Assembly: GCA_025963725.1 (NCBI GenBank)
Contig: JAOQAE010000004.1
Span: 62,001 to 126,000, forward strand
Direction: 5' to 3'
Length of the DNA stretch: 64,000 nucleotides
Source: Bacteroidota bacterium
GTDB lineage: Bacteria; Bacteroidota; Bacteroidia; 2-12-FULL-35-15
Positions within the stretch are counted from its first letter, which is position 1. Each line of letters opens with the position of its first letter. Positions 43,201 through 51,085 of the stretch are shown one piece after another. Both the position numbers and the translations under genes were made by a program. The notes under the pieces were generated by a model. That model saw only the letters and a list, made by a program, of their open reading frames with translations. It did not search any database and was not told where the DNA came from.

Positions 43201-44905
43201 CTGCTGCTGGCGGTGAATTTACAGTTACTGTAACCACATCCGTTGCAGAGCATCCGCTGCCGGTTACATTCACTGTATAGGTTGTAGTTGCTGAAGGGTT
43301 AGCTACCGGGTTGGCAATACTGGCGGAGCTTAATCCCGTTGCCGGCAGCCAGCTGTAGGCTGTTCCGCCGCTTGCATTCAGCGTTGTGGACGATCCGCTG
43401 CAGATAGCAACATTGCTTCCTGCATCGGCAGCCGGCAGAGGCGTAACGTTTACACGTACAACATCTGTTGAGGAGCATCCGCCGCTTGTAACGGTCACGG
43501 TATAGTTGGTGGATGCTGTTGGGGCAGCCACCGGGTTTGCAATGGTGGCGGAGCTTAATCCTGTTGCAGGCAGCCAGCTGTAAGATGTGCCGCCGCTGGC
43601 GTTCAGGGTGGTGCTGGCTCCGTTACAGATAGTAACATCGCTTCCTGCATTCGCTGCAGGTGTTGGATTTACAGTAACCAGCACAGCATCCGTTGAAGAG
43701 CAGCCCGCCGCTGTTACAGTAACAGTGTATGTTGTTGTTACAGTCGGACTCGCAACAGGCGATGCAGAAGTTGTAGAGCTTAAGCCTGCCGCCGGCCCCC
43801 AGCTGTAAGACGATCCGCCGCTTGCCGTTAATGGCGCAGAAGATCCGCTGCAGATGGAAGCATCGCTGCCTGCATTTGCAACAGGCACTGGGTTTACAGT
43901 GATCGTTACCACATCGGTTGCAGAGCATCCGGCGTTGGTAACTGTTACGGTATAATTGGTGGTTGCCGTTGGATTGGCAACCGGATTTGCAATTGTTGCC
44001 GAGCTTAATCCTGTAACAGGCAGCCAGCTGTACGACGTTCCGCCGCTTCCGTTCAATGTGGTGGAAGAGCCGTTGCAGATCGAGGCATTAGGGCCTGCGT
44101 TTGCCGAAGGGATCGCATTAACGGTAATATAGCCGGTAACGGTTTTCGTATTGCTTCCATGCGCATTTGTTGCAACCAGCGTTACGTTATAAACCCCGGG
44201 AGTGTTGTAAACAACAGTCGGGTTCTGAACGGTGGATGTTGCGGGAGTACCTCCGGGGAACGACCAGCTCCATGTGCTTGGTATGTTCGTGGAAAGGTCG
44301 GTGTATGAAACGGAGGCGCCTGCACACACAGTTGTAAAGTTGGAAGAGAAGTTCGCCACCGGCGGAACCGCAGGGCAAACTATTTCCGAGTCTATCGCGA
44401 AGCCGTTGGCAGCTCCGCCGAAATAAGCATAGAATTGCGTAGGTGTGGCGCAGGCTGTGAGCGTTAAGTTGTCCGCTGCGGCACCGTCATCTGTTCCGCC
44501 GAAATAGGCGTAGAATGGCGCAGGTGTTCCGCAGGCGGTCTGGCTGAGCAGGTCAACGCCGGCACCATCATCCGTTCCTCCCATGTAGGCAAAGAATTGC
44601 GGTGGAGTGGTGCAGGTTGTATTCATAAGCAGGTCTGTATGCCCGCCGTCGCCGGTTCCCCCGAAATAAGGATAGAAGAGAGGGGGCGTTGCACAGGCTG
44701 TCTGGTTGAGAAGGTCTGCAGCTGCCGCATCATCCGCACCGCCGAAGTATGCGTAGAACGGAGGCGGAATGCTGCAGGTGGTAAGGCTCAATCCGTCGGT
44801 ATGGGCGCCATCGCCGCTACCTCCGCTGTATTGAGCGAAGCCCCTTGCCTGTATCAGTACAAACGCTATGAATACAACTATATAATAGTTAGTTGTTTTT
44901 GTCAT
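40274..44905 (-). CDS. Giant surface protein: GGxxDG repeats, Ig-like array, PKD, YCF48-like domains, T9SS signal
   Basis: A 1543-residue protein starting at ATG 44905 (MTKTTNYY), with a signal peptide ending near GFAQ. Five full and one partial 27-residue unit, [YF]xGGxxDGxxxDxLxxTxC, come first. Then follow a PKD domain (VSYTDLSTNIPSTWSWSFPGG), eight 75-residue Ig-like units (AGSNVAICSGSSTTLNASGG type) and three more distant units (FCQGDSVILTAGSGSSY type). A second PKD domain, a YCF48-like propeller segment (WTPFTTGTTETFNGASFYS) and a C-terminal type A T9SS sorting domain (VYPNPAKDEFNISG to WVKRVVIIK) end the protein. It is probably a surface adhesin or matrix protein. It lies downstream of the SUMF1-like gene. 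Confidence 0.9.
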   Translation of the reverse strand: MTKTTNYYIVVFIAFVLIQARGFAQYSGGSGDGAHTDGLSLTTCSIPPPFYAYFGGADDAAAADLLNQTACATPPLFYPYFGGTGDGGHTDLLMNTTCTTPPQFFAYMGGTDDGAGVDLLSQTACGTPAPFYAYFGGTDDGAAADNLTLTACATPTQFYAYFGGAANGFAIDSEIVCPAVPPVANFSSNFTTVCAGASVSYTDLSTNIPSTWSWSFPGGTPATSTVQNPTVVYNTPGVYNVTLVATNAHGSNTKTVTGYITVNAIPSANAGPNASICNGSSTTLNGSGGTSYSWLPVTGLSSATIANPVANPTATTNYTVTVTNAGCSATDVVTITVNPVPVANAGSDASICSGSSAPLTASGGSSYSWGPAAGLSSTTSASPVASPTVTTTYTVTVTAAGCSSTDAVLVTVNPTPAANAGSDVTICNGASTTLNASGGTSYSWLPATGLSSATIANPVAAPTASTNYTVTVTSGGCSSTDVVRVNVTPLPAADAGSNVAICSGSSTTLNASGGTAYSWLPATGLSSASIANPVANPSATTTYTVNVTGSGCSATDVVTVTVNSPPAADAGSNVAICLGSSATLAATGGTSYTWLPAAGLSSATVSNPSASPSGTTTYTVTVTSGGCSATDVVTVTVNPLPPADAGTNASVCSGASTTLNASGGTAYSWTPATGLSSTTIANPVATPAATTTYTVSVTGGGCSANDVVTVTVIPLPAADAGSNVTICAGSSATLNASGGTSYSWTPAAGLSSTTIANPVANPSVTTTYTVTVTNSGCSATDVVTVTVSTGLTADAGADTSICNGSSTTLSASGGTSYSWSPAAGLSSTVIANPVASPSATTTYTVTAFSGGCSSTDTVQVTVNPLPTVTITANGPTTFCQGDSVILTAGSGSSYLWSDGNTNASITVLASGSYSVMVTSASGCSAASGAVNVTVHSIGSASISAGGPLTFCQGGSVTLSASTGSSYAWSTSDTTQSIVATLPGTYSVNVADVNGCFASSASVTVTVNPNPATPVITAAGSTSLCLGDTVTLVSDTASSYLWSTGATSASIDVTTAGNYSVTNYNSFGCAASSPAVAVNVNDPLVDFTGTPLLVFIPTANVSFTATPAGVPPYTYLWDFGDATTSTLAAPSHTYGSVAYETVSLTLTDSTGCSKTITKPNYVEVEQLFPSWAMNTGTALDLTGVSFVDAQTGIISLTDGNCLISLDSGNNWSPLPTGNLEPLTSACVIPGNWFVTGENGTILLSTNSGASWTPFTTGTTETFNGASFYSASDGYAVGTNGTIQRYNGSAWTPETSGTAQHLNNVFATGSGSAVAVGDNQTILSYNGSAWTPQTSPLSFDVKDVRFSSPLNGYAAGTNGIIIKTTDGGATWTPSLTGVDIDFNSIEVAGADSAWAAGTNGIVYTTIDDGATWIRYSVGYPSDQEEIRVTNGKGHTVGHGGNGRNFGEGSGFVVTGTPDTDNINTFNVYPNPAKDEFNISGSITDMENLKIEIRDANGKLIERIVNTSAAGAFEKTVSTEHYRQGVYFIHFYEGNRSWVKRVVIIK
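42296..44105 (-). repeat. Eight tandem 225-bp units within the giant gene
   Basis: The anchor TGCAT/TGCGT of the linker recurs at 42521, 42746, 42971, 43196, 43421, 43646, 43871 and 44096, exactly 225 bp apart each time. Each unit encodes one 75-residue Ig-like domain. The strict period without indels suggests recent expansion or ongoing homogenisation. Confidence 0.85.
44376..44830 (-). repeat. Tandem 81-bp units encoding GGxxDG repeats
   Basis: Five complete 27-codon units and a partial sixth encode [YF]xGGxxDGxxxDxLxxTxCxxPxxFYA. Each unit has one cysteine. The Gly-Gly-x-x-Asp-Gly loop looks like a possible calcium- or ligand-binding turn, but this is a guess. Confidence 0.75.
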
Positions 44906-44947
44906 CTGATCGGTTTTTATAGTGTTAATAATCCATGCGTGTGTATG

Positions 44948-44971
44948 AATGCTATGCCTGGGGCATAACAT
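44948..44971. promoter_or_regulatory. 11-bp dyad between the SUMF1-like and giant protein genes
   Basis: AATGCTATGCC and GGCATAACATT form an inverted repeat with one mismatch around a 2-bp centre. It lies 43 bp before the ATG at 44905 and about 31 bp after the SUMF1-like stop. A protein-binding operator fits better than a terminator, because there is no T-run. Confidence 0.4.
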
Positions 44972-45001
44972 TCGGTGTACACTGTATCGAATCAGATGAT
45001 C

Positions 45002-46456
45002 TTATCTTACTCCGCGGCCGCCCTGGTTGTAGCTGCGTGTTGTTACTGCGGAAGTAGCGCTTGCCCTGTCGGAGGTGCGTACATAAACTGCAGTGTTCAC
45101 ATAATCGCCGCCCCTGAAGCCGCTGCCTGTAGCTGTAACTGGTGAAGGCCATGTAGCCTGGTTCGCTTCGCCATTGACATCCAGTGTTCCGTCGCCGGCA
45201 ACGCCTGTATAGGCAACGCCTGCAGCATTACCTGTGGTAACGGTTCTTTCCCAGAGGTTTCCGCCCATTTCCATAACGCCATAATATGTTGCGCCTGCAG
45301 ATGCCCTTCCGGAGCTACCTGTTGCAAAAATACCTGCTCTCAGCGGGCCGTAAACAGCGCTTGCCGTTCCTACCCCATAGCTGCACATACCATTGGATGC
45401 TGGTGTATACGCTTCTGTTGCCGTAAGTAATCCGGACATGCCTCCAAGTGTATTGTATACCTGGGTGATGGCTGTGCTTCCCCAAGGGTACTCCCCTGCA
45501 ACGCGTGCCACGGGGCCTCTGCAAACTTTTTCAAATTCCATTTCCGACATCGGGCGAAGCGCCGACCAGTCGAGGTAAGCGATCACATCGGCCCAGTTTA
45601 AATAATTCACAGGGATGTTCTGTCCGTCATTCGCATTGTTCTCAACACCCGGGGTTGCATCGCATGCATATACTGCAGGCAAAGCGCTGTTGTTACCCGG
45701 TACCGAAATACGGATCCCGTTCCTTTGTCCGTTTGCAAATGCATACGTTCCTGCCGCGCTGATCGGATCGTTGATCGTTCTCGATTTCTGCTGGTCATAG
45801 GTAAGTGCATTCAGAAATTCCACGTATTGTTCCTGCGTGATCTCGTACTTCATGCAGTAGAGTGAATTGTATCCCATCGGGAAAGTTGCCGGAACCGCAA
45901 CAGATGAGCCGCCAAGCGCGGCAGCTGTAAGTCCGCCCGATTGTGATGTTGCAGTGATGCTGATGCTGTTATAAGTGGAAGCGCTTGTTCCGTCGCCGAT
46001 ATCGAAGTTGCCCTGCGGCACGTTCACCATTTCTATCCCGAACACCTTGTAGTTGTACGTTCCTGCAGGAATGGTCATTTTTAAGGTAACCGAGGTGCTT
46101 CCGATGTTTCCTCCGCCCAATGCGCTTCTTCTTACGAATACGCCTTTGCCGTCGGTAACGGGGTCAACCTGTAAAGGCGCTGCCGCTGTATGGTCCGATG
46201 CGATATTGCTCAGGCCTGCATGCGCCCATAAGCGCGTAGCACAATCCTGGTACTTCACAAACACCCATACGGCATCCCAGTTGTTGGGAGCAAGGTTGGT
46301 GTTCCAGCTGTTGTCCCAGCTGATGTTAAATGTGATGTTCGAGCCCGAAACAGATGTTCCGGTGATGGCCACATTGTTCGCATTAGATACTGAAGCGAGG
46401 CCAAACATCAGGGATGCTGCCACAGCAATTTTTTTCAGGAGTCCGTTTGTTTTCAT
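45002..46456 (-). CDS. Exported SUMF1/FGE-sulfatase-fold protein, probably non-catalytic
   Basis: A 484-residue protein with a signal peptide (cleaved near SVSNA). A beta-rich N-terminal domain (about 25-180, ISWDNSWNT, WDAVWVFVKYQD) precedes a formylglycine-generating-enzyme-like domain (about 180-484: YCMKYEITQEQYVEFLNAL, PVNYLNWADVIAYLDWSALRP, MELGG-like MEMGGNLWERTV). In true FGEs the segment after RGG carries the active cysteines; here it reads RGGDYVNTAVYVRTSDR with none. It is therefore more likely a binding or structural member of the fold. It lies just upstream of the giant T9SS protein gene on the same strand and may be coexpressed with it. Confidence 0.82.
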   Translation of the reverse strand: MKTNGLLKKIAVAASLMFGLASVSNANNVAITGTSVSGSNITFNISWDNSWNTNLAPNNWDAVWVFVKYQDCATRLWAHAGLSNIASDHTAAAPLQVDPVTDGKGVFVRRSALGGGNIGSTSVTLKMTIPAGTYNYKVFGIEMVNVPQGNFDIGDGTSASTYNSISITATSQSGGLTAAALGGSSVAVPATFPMGYNSLYCMKYEITQEQYVEFLNALTYDQQKSRTINDPISAAGTYAFANGQRNGIRISVPGNNSALPAVYACDATPGVENNANDGQNIPVNYLNWADVIAYLDWSALRPMSEMEFEKVCRGPVARVAGEYPWGSTAITQVYNTLGGMSGLLTATEAYTPASNGMCSYGVGTASAVYGPLRAGIFATGSSGRASAGATYYGVMEMGGNLWERTVTTGNAAGVAYTGVAGDGTLDVNGEANQATWPSPVTATGSGFRGGDYVNTAVYVRTSDRASATSAVTTRSYNQGGRGVR

Positions 46457-46580
46457 GGATGCGTTATTAATGATTAATGGTTTATTTTTTGGGTTAATAG
46501 TTTGCTCATCCGCTTAGGCGAATTGTGGAATTCACCTTTACTGAATGAGCATCAAAAATCATTTAAAAAAATGGGGGAGG

Positions 46581-46627
46581 CAATCCCTGCCGGAGGGTAT
46601 TTTCATATCCGTACTGGTACGGAGGCG
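46581..46627. promoter_or_regulatory. 47-bp bipartite motif, copy 2 (upstream of the SUMF1-like gene)
   Basis: The left block CCCT-GCCGG-AGGG and the right palindrome CCGTAC-TG-GTACGG make two adjacent dyads. It aligns with 36818-36864 over 47 bases without gaps. It lies 21-67 bp past the stop of the LuxR-type regulator gene and 125 bp before the SUMF1-like gene. Confidence 0.55.
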
Positions 46628-46648
46628 TGTTTGGGAGGAGTGAAGGAT

Positions 46649-47290
46649 CTAATCGCCGATCAGCTTGTTCTCAATGGCAAATTTCATAAGTCCTACCACG
46701 GTTTTTGTATTGGCTTTGCGGAAAATATTCTTACGGTGGGTTTCAACGGTGCGCTCGCTGATGAACAGGGCTTCACCGATCTGGGCATTGCTGTATTCTT
46801 TGGCAATTAAATTAATGATCTCCTTTTCCCTTTCGGTGAGATGCACCTTTTCTTCCTTCTGGCCTCGTTCGCTCAGGGCTTTCATCATTTCGGCAGAGAT
46901 CTCATCGCTGAAGAACATGCCGCCGGCAGAGATCTTCAGGAGCGCATTGATCAGCTCTTCCTTCCCGGTGTTTTTCAGGATGTAACCCGAAGCGCCTGCA
47001 TCGAGGATCTCGGAGATCGTGCTTTTTTCCCCGAACATGGAGAGCGCAAGCACCTTCACTTCGGGATGGGCCTTTTTCACTTCCCTTGTAAAAGCGATCC
47101 CGTCCATTTCCGGCATGTTGATGTCACTCAGCACCACATCGGGCGTATTCTTCCCGATCTGCTCCAGCGCCGCCTTTGCAGTGTTGGCAGTTCCGCAGAT
47201 CTCGAATTCCTTCTCGTTGATAAGCAGCGCCTTCAATCCATCGATCAGCATCTGGTGGTCATCCAGGATAAATACTTTTATTTTTGCCAT
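46649..47290 (-). CDS. LuxR/NarL-family response regulator
   Basis: A 213-residue protein with a receiver domain (acidic D10/D11, phospho-acceptor D56 in VLSDINMPEMDG, K106 in SGYILKNTGK). The C-terminal LuxR-type helix-turn-helix (about 149-213) reads LTEREKEIINLIAKEYSNAQ, then ISERTVETHRKNIF. It is the partner of the histidine kinase encoded 36 bp upstream. One copy of the 47-bp motif lies right after its stop codon, which makes this regulator a candidate for binding it; that is an inference. Confidence 0.94.
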   Translation of the reverse strand: MAKIKVFILDDHQMLIDGLKALLINEKEFEICGTANTAKAALEQIGKNTPDVVLSDINMPEMDGIAFTREVKKAHPEVKVLALSMFGEKSTISEILDAGASGYILKNTGKEELINALLKISAGGMFFSDEISAEMMKALSERGQKEEKVHLTEREKEIINLIAKEYSNAQIGEALFISERTVETHRKNIFRKANTKTVVGLMKFAIENKLIGD

Positions 47291-47326
47291 AGGGCTAAGA
47301 TAGGCAATACGGGCCTAACAATCAAA

Positions 47327-49282
47327 TCAGGCTGTATCGTTTGTTTTCAGGGGCACCTCGATGCTGATGGTGGTGCCTTTTCCGGGCGATGAATCAACGT
47401 TCACAGTGCCGTTGAGGAACTCGATCCTCGAGCGGATGTTCTTCAGGCCGATACCGGAAGAGGCCAGCGCGGGATCGAATCCGCGGCCATTGTCTTCTAT
47501 GATCATGCTGAGCTCTTTTTCGTAGCGCACGATCTGGATGTTCACCACCGAGGCGCCCGAATGCTTTATAATGTTGTTCACCGTTTCCTGCACCACGCGG
47601 AACAGGATGTTTTCCATCATGCTCTCGAGCCGCTCGTTGAGTCCGCTGATCTCCAGCTCGATCTTTAATTTGCCGGTGGTGCTGATCTTGTTCAGGAACT
47701 CCCGCACTGCCGTTGCCAGCCCCGATTTTAAAAGGGCATTCGGCATCATGCTGTGGGAAACCGACCTTACTTCCTTCACCGAATCGTCGATGATCTCGAT
47801 GGCATTCTTCATCAGCACCGATTGCTCTGCAGTGCCGCTGCCGAGGGTCGACTGCAGGCTGCTCAGGTTTAGTTTTACCGCCGAAAGCTGCTGCCCGATG
47901 CCGTCATGGAGCTCCCGGGCAATGCGCGTGCGCTCGTTCTCTTCCGCTTCCACGATAGCTTTTGTGCGCAGGATCTGCTGTTCGCTGCGTTCTGCCTGTA
48001 AAATATTTTTCTGCTTTAATTTATGGCGGTTGTACAGCAGGAAGATAAAAATGGCAAGGATGAGCAACGAGATGAACAGGATGTTGCGCAGCGTTTTCTG
48101 CTGAAAAAGCTCGAGCCTGTTCCGCTCAAGCTCTATGCTTTGTTTCCCGAGGGCAAGGTCTTTTTTTTCGGTTTCGTACTTCGCCTGCATTTCTGCGATC
48201 TGCTTGTTTGTTTCGGTGTTCAGGATCGAATCCTTAAGGCTGCCCAGCAAGCCCTGGTAATAAAAGGCCTGCTCAAAATCCTTCCTGCTTTTATTCAGCT
48301 CCACCAGCGATTCGTAAATGTCTTTTACAAGCCCCCTGCTGCCGGTCTTCCTCGCAAGTGGCAGCGCTTTCATCTGGTAGTCCATCGCTGTTTTGTAAAT
48401 GCCAAACAGATTGTAAATGTTTCCCAGGTTGTTGTAGCTCATGGCAATGCCGCGCTTATCCTGCAAATATTCCCGCATCTCCAGCGCCTTGAGCTGATAT
48501 TCAAGGGCTGTTGCCAGGTCGCCCACACCCGAATACACATTTGAGATGTTATTATAGCTCAATGCTATGCCGATCGTATCTTTCACTTCTATCTTCAGCT
48601 CGAGCGCTTTGGTTGCATTTTTTAGCGCCTCGCTGTAATTCTTTTGCTCGTAATAAATAATGCCCATGTTATCGTAGCTGTCGGCCATCTCCTGCTTGTT
48701 TTGCAGCTTTTCGCGGATGGCAAGGCTCTTTCTGTTATAGTCGAGCGCTTTCTCATAATTTTTCTGGTACCTGTAAATGATCGCGATGTTGTTCATGCTG
48801 GTGGCAACCAGCCTTGGCTTGTTCAGCTTTTCCAGCATGGCCAGCGATTCCAGGTAATATGATAATGCTAAAGGATATTCCCCGAGCAGCCTGTGGATCT
48901 CCCCGATATTGTTGTTCACTTTCGCGATGCTTAATGAATCCCTGCGTGCTGCCGCCACGCTGAGCGCTTTTTTATAATTAGCCAGCGCATCGGCGTAATT
49001 CCCTTTCGAGCGGGAAGCCGCACCCAGCAGGTTATAGGCCCATGCAATGCCTTTCGGATAGGAAAGGCTTTCAGAGAGACTCAGCAGCTCGTTCGCATAC
49101 TTTTCTTTTGTTACAGGCTCATCCTGCCGCACTGCCAGGTCGTACAGGAGGTTCACTTTCTGGGTATCTGCCGCTGCTGTTTTCAGGGCGGCCTGCAGGC
49201 TGTCGGTAGTGGATTGCGCCTTGCCTTTCATGCAGCAGACGAGGCAGAGCAGCAGCAATGCTGTTTTGATGGTTGAGGTCAT
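47327..49282 (-). CDS. TPR-containing sensor histidine kinase (HisKA_3 type)
   Basis: A 651-residue protein with a signal peptide (to about residue 22) and six or seven periplasmic TPRs (about 45-330, for example GNYADALANYKKALSVAAA). One transmembrane helix (about 398-416) and a coiled coil lead to a NarL-partner kinase core. The phospho-acceptor lies in ARELHDGIGQQLSAVKLNL (His near 459), and a HATPase domain follows (NIIKHSGA, DNGRGFDPA, GIGLKNIRSRIEFLNG). It phosphorylates the LuxR-type regulator encoded downstream. Its ATG overlaps the end of the amidase gene by 4 bp, so amidase, kinase and regulator form one operon. Confidence 0.94.
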   Translation of the reverse strand: MTSTIKTALLLLCLVCCMKGKAQSTTDSLQAALKTAAADTQKVNLLYDLAVRQDEPVTKEKYANELLSLSESLSYPKGIAWAYNLLGAASRSKGNYADALANYKKALSVAAARRDSLSIAKVNNNIGEIHRLLGEYPLALSYYLESLAMLEKLNKPRLVATSMNNIAIIYRYQKNYEKALDYNRKSLAIREKLQNKQEMADSYDNMGIIYYEQKNYSEALKNATKALELKIEVKDTIGIALSYNNISNVYSGVGDLATALEYQLKALEMREYLQDKRGIAMSYNNLGNIYNLFGIYKTAMDYQMKALPLARKTGSRGLVKDIYESLVELNKSRKDFEQAFYYQGLLGSLKDSILNTETNKQIAEMQAKYETEKKDLALGKQSIELERNRLELFQQKTLRNILFISLLILAIFIFLLYNRHKLKQKNILQAERSEQQILRTKAIVEAEENERTRIARELHDGIGQQLSAVKLNLSSLQSTLGSGTAEQSVLMKNAIEIIDDSVKEVRSVSHSMMPNALLKSGLATAVREFLNKISTTGKLKIELEISGLNERLESMMENILFRVVQETVNNIIKHSGASVVNIQIVRYEKELSMIIEDNGRGFDPALASSGIGLKNIRSRIEFLNGTVNVDSSPGKGTTISIEVPLKTNDTA

Positions 49283-50598
49283 TGTTGAATTGTAAAATAG
49301 TTCAGTACGCCCAGGAAATAAGCTTCCGCAACCTGTTGTACGCGTATGTTCTTTGTCTTGTCGCTTTCCTTATTGAGCAATTGCGATTCTTTGATATTGT
49401 CCTGGTAAAGCGTTTCGCCATATACAAGCGGGGTGTGAACATACCGTGTGAGCTGTAAGTTCCTGCAATACACGCCTTTCTTTCCCGTGCCTAAGCAGCC
49501 TTCGGAAAGGTACTTGGCATCGAGGTCGCCGGCGGTTGGCACTTCCAGTATTTTTTCGAAGCTGCCGATCATGCAGGAGCTGAGCGCGATCGATCTTTCG
49601 AGGTCGTCTGTAATCATCAGCCGCAAAAATTCAAAGCGCTTTTCGGGGCTTGATAAATCGTTCTTCATAAAAGCACCTCCCACAAAGGTCATGTTGAAAT
49701 CCCGCTTCGTAGGATGCTCCCAGTTCGTGTTTGTTTCGTCAACGTTGAAGTGGATGATGATCGTAAGGTCGGGCTGGTAAGCATTGACCAGCTCTGCACG
49801 CTTCGCCAGGTCGAGGTCGCGGAAGATCACCCGGAAAATATCACGGTCGTCGGCCTTTGCGCTGAGGAAATAATTTTTTTGTGAAGGTTTTAACTCCCCC
49901 ATTTTAAACAGGCTATCTACAGCTTTTTTAAGATCATCTTTTTTCCACTCTTTGTATGTTTTGCCGAATGCGGAAGTACCGCTGGGGCGTGTGAGCATCA
50001 CCTGCGCGCCTTCTGCTTCCAGCTTCTGCTTTAATAATACCGCGGTGGCATAGGTAAGCATTCCTTCCGCGATCTCGATGGAGTCGGGGATGCCGCGGAC
50101 TACATCCTGCTTGAATTTCAGGTGCTTTTTTTCGAGGTCGCCGGTTTCGAAGTCGCTGGCAATATGTCCGGGGTCGATCGCGATCTTCAGGCCGCGCAGG
50201 TCTTTGCGCTGAGGAACGGTGATGTAATCTACAATTTCATTCTGCTGGCTTAATTTAAGCTTGGGCATGGGCAGGTGATCTTCTTCCGGCAGCTGGTATT
50301 TCCCCAGCTTGTACATTTTGAATGCTGCCTCCGGCTCGTAGCGCAGCTTATTTTTGTAATCGCCCAGCTGTGCCCAGCCGATAAAAAATTCCGGCTTGTT
50401 TTTGAGCTTGCTTTCGAGCGAAGAGAAGATCTTTATGCCGGAAGTATCAATGGAGTAGTATGCTGAAAGTGCTTTTTCCTTGTCGAGGTATTTCTGCGCC
50501 TTTTCAGCATAGCGGCGCATCATATCCTGCGTGATCCTTTCCTGGGAAAAGACAAATGTGCTGATGAATAAAAAAACAATGCAGGCCTTTAATTTCAT
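49279..50598 (-). CDS. N-acetylmuramoyl-L-alanine amidase (Amidase_3)
   Basis: A 439-residue exported zinc amidase that cleaves the bond between muramic acid and the stem peptide of peptidoglycan. A signal peptide (about 1-19) and an N-terminal helical extension (20-130) precede the catalytic domain. It has IAIDPGH (139-145, zinc His), EGMLTYATA (probable Glu ligand) and TIIIHFNVDETN (second zinc His), with the typical LEAEGAQVMLTRPS strand. The domain is larger than usual, with an insertion between the Glu and second His motifs. It heads the operon with the kinase and regulator genes, suggesting envelope-linked regulation. Confidence 0.87.
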   Translation of the reverse strand: MKLKACIVFLFISTFVFSQERITQDMMRRYAEKAQKYLDKEKALSAYYSIDTSGIKIFSSLESKLKNKPEFFIGWAQLGDYKNKLRYEPEAAFKMYKLGKYQLPEEDHLPMPKLKLSQQNEIVDYITVPQRKDLRGLKIAIDPGHIASDFETGDLEKKHLKFKQDVVRGIPDSIEIAEGMLTYATAVLLKQKLEAEGAQVMLTRPSGTSAFGKTYKEWKKDDLKKAVDSLFKMGELKPSQKNYFLSAKADDRDIFRVIFRDLDLAKRAELVNAYQPDLTIIIHFNVDETNTNWEHPTKRDFNMTFVGGAFMKNDLSSPEKRFEFLRLMITDDLERSIALSSCMIGSFEKILEVPTAGDLDAKYLSEGCLGTGKKGVYCRNLQLTRYVHTPLVYGETLYQDNIKESQLLNKESDKTKNIRVQQVAEAYFLGVLNYFTIQQ

Positions 50599-50664
50599 TC
50601 TTTACTGTGGCTAAGTGTTAGTGCCGAGTAAATTTAATCAAATATCAATCCCGTTTTATTTCAC

Positions 50665-50672
50665 TAATTTTG
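50665..50672 (+). promoter_or_regulatory. -7 element immediately before arfB
   Basis: TAATTTTG ends 4 bp before the ATG at 50677, the same spacing as at priA. No clear TTTG is found at the -33 distance. Confidence 0.45.
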
Positions 50673-50676
50673 TTTT

Positions 50677-51081
50677 ATGAACATCAGGGGAATACAATTC
50701 GAGCCGGAATTCAGCTTTAAAACAAGCAGGAGCGGAGGGGCAGGCGGACAGAATGTGAATAAGGTTTCCACAAAGGTGGAGCTTGATTTTGATGTGGTGA
50801 ATTCCGCCTTGCTTACGGAAGAACAGAAAGCGGTGATCCTTGAAAAGCTGAGCAATAAGATCTCGAAGGAAGGCATCCTGCAGGTGATCTCGCAAACGGA
50901 GCGCAACCAGCTTGGCAACAAGGAAATTGTGATAAAGAAATTTTACGAGATGATGAATGCCTGCTTTGTGGTGAAGAAAAAGCGCAGGGCTACCAAGCCT
51001 TCGCGCGGCGCAAAAGAAAGGCGCTTAACGAGCAAGAAGCGCGATGGCGATATTAAAAAATTAAGGAAGAAGGATTGGTAA
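50677..51081 (+). CDS. arfB: Alternative ribosome-rescue factor ArfB
   Basis: A 134-residue peptidyl-tRNA hydrolase that rescues ribosomes stalled on non-stop mRNAs. It has the class I release-factor GGQ loop (residues 23-25 within SGGAGGQNVNKV) and lacks the codon-recognition domain. A Lys/Arg-rich C-terminal tail (about 105-134, KKKRRATKPSRGAKERR) inserts into the empty mRNA channel. The length is typical of YaeJ/ArfB. It stands alone between divergent and convergent neighbours. Confidence 0.93.
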   Translation: MNIRGIQFEPEFSFKTSRSGGAGGQNVNKVSTKVELDFDVVNSALLTEEQKAVILEKLSNKISKEGILQVISQTERNQLGNKEIVIKKFYEMMNACFVVKKKRRATKPSRGAKERRLTSKKRDGDIKKLRKKDW

Positions 51082-51085
51082 CACA

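Noticed and set aside
42296-44105. Regular repeats that could suggest a CRISPR array
   Set aside because: The period is 225 bp, in frame, and encodes Ig-like domains; there are no short repeats with unique spacers and no cas genes.
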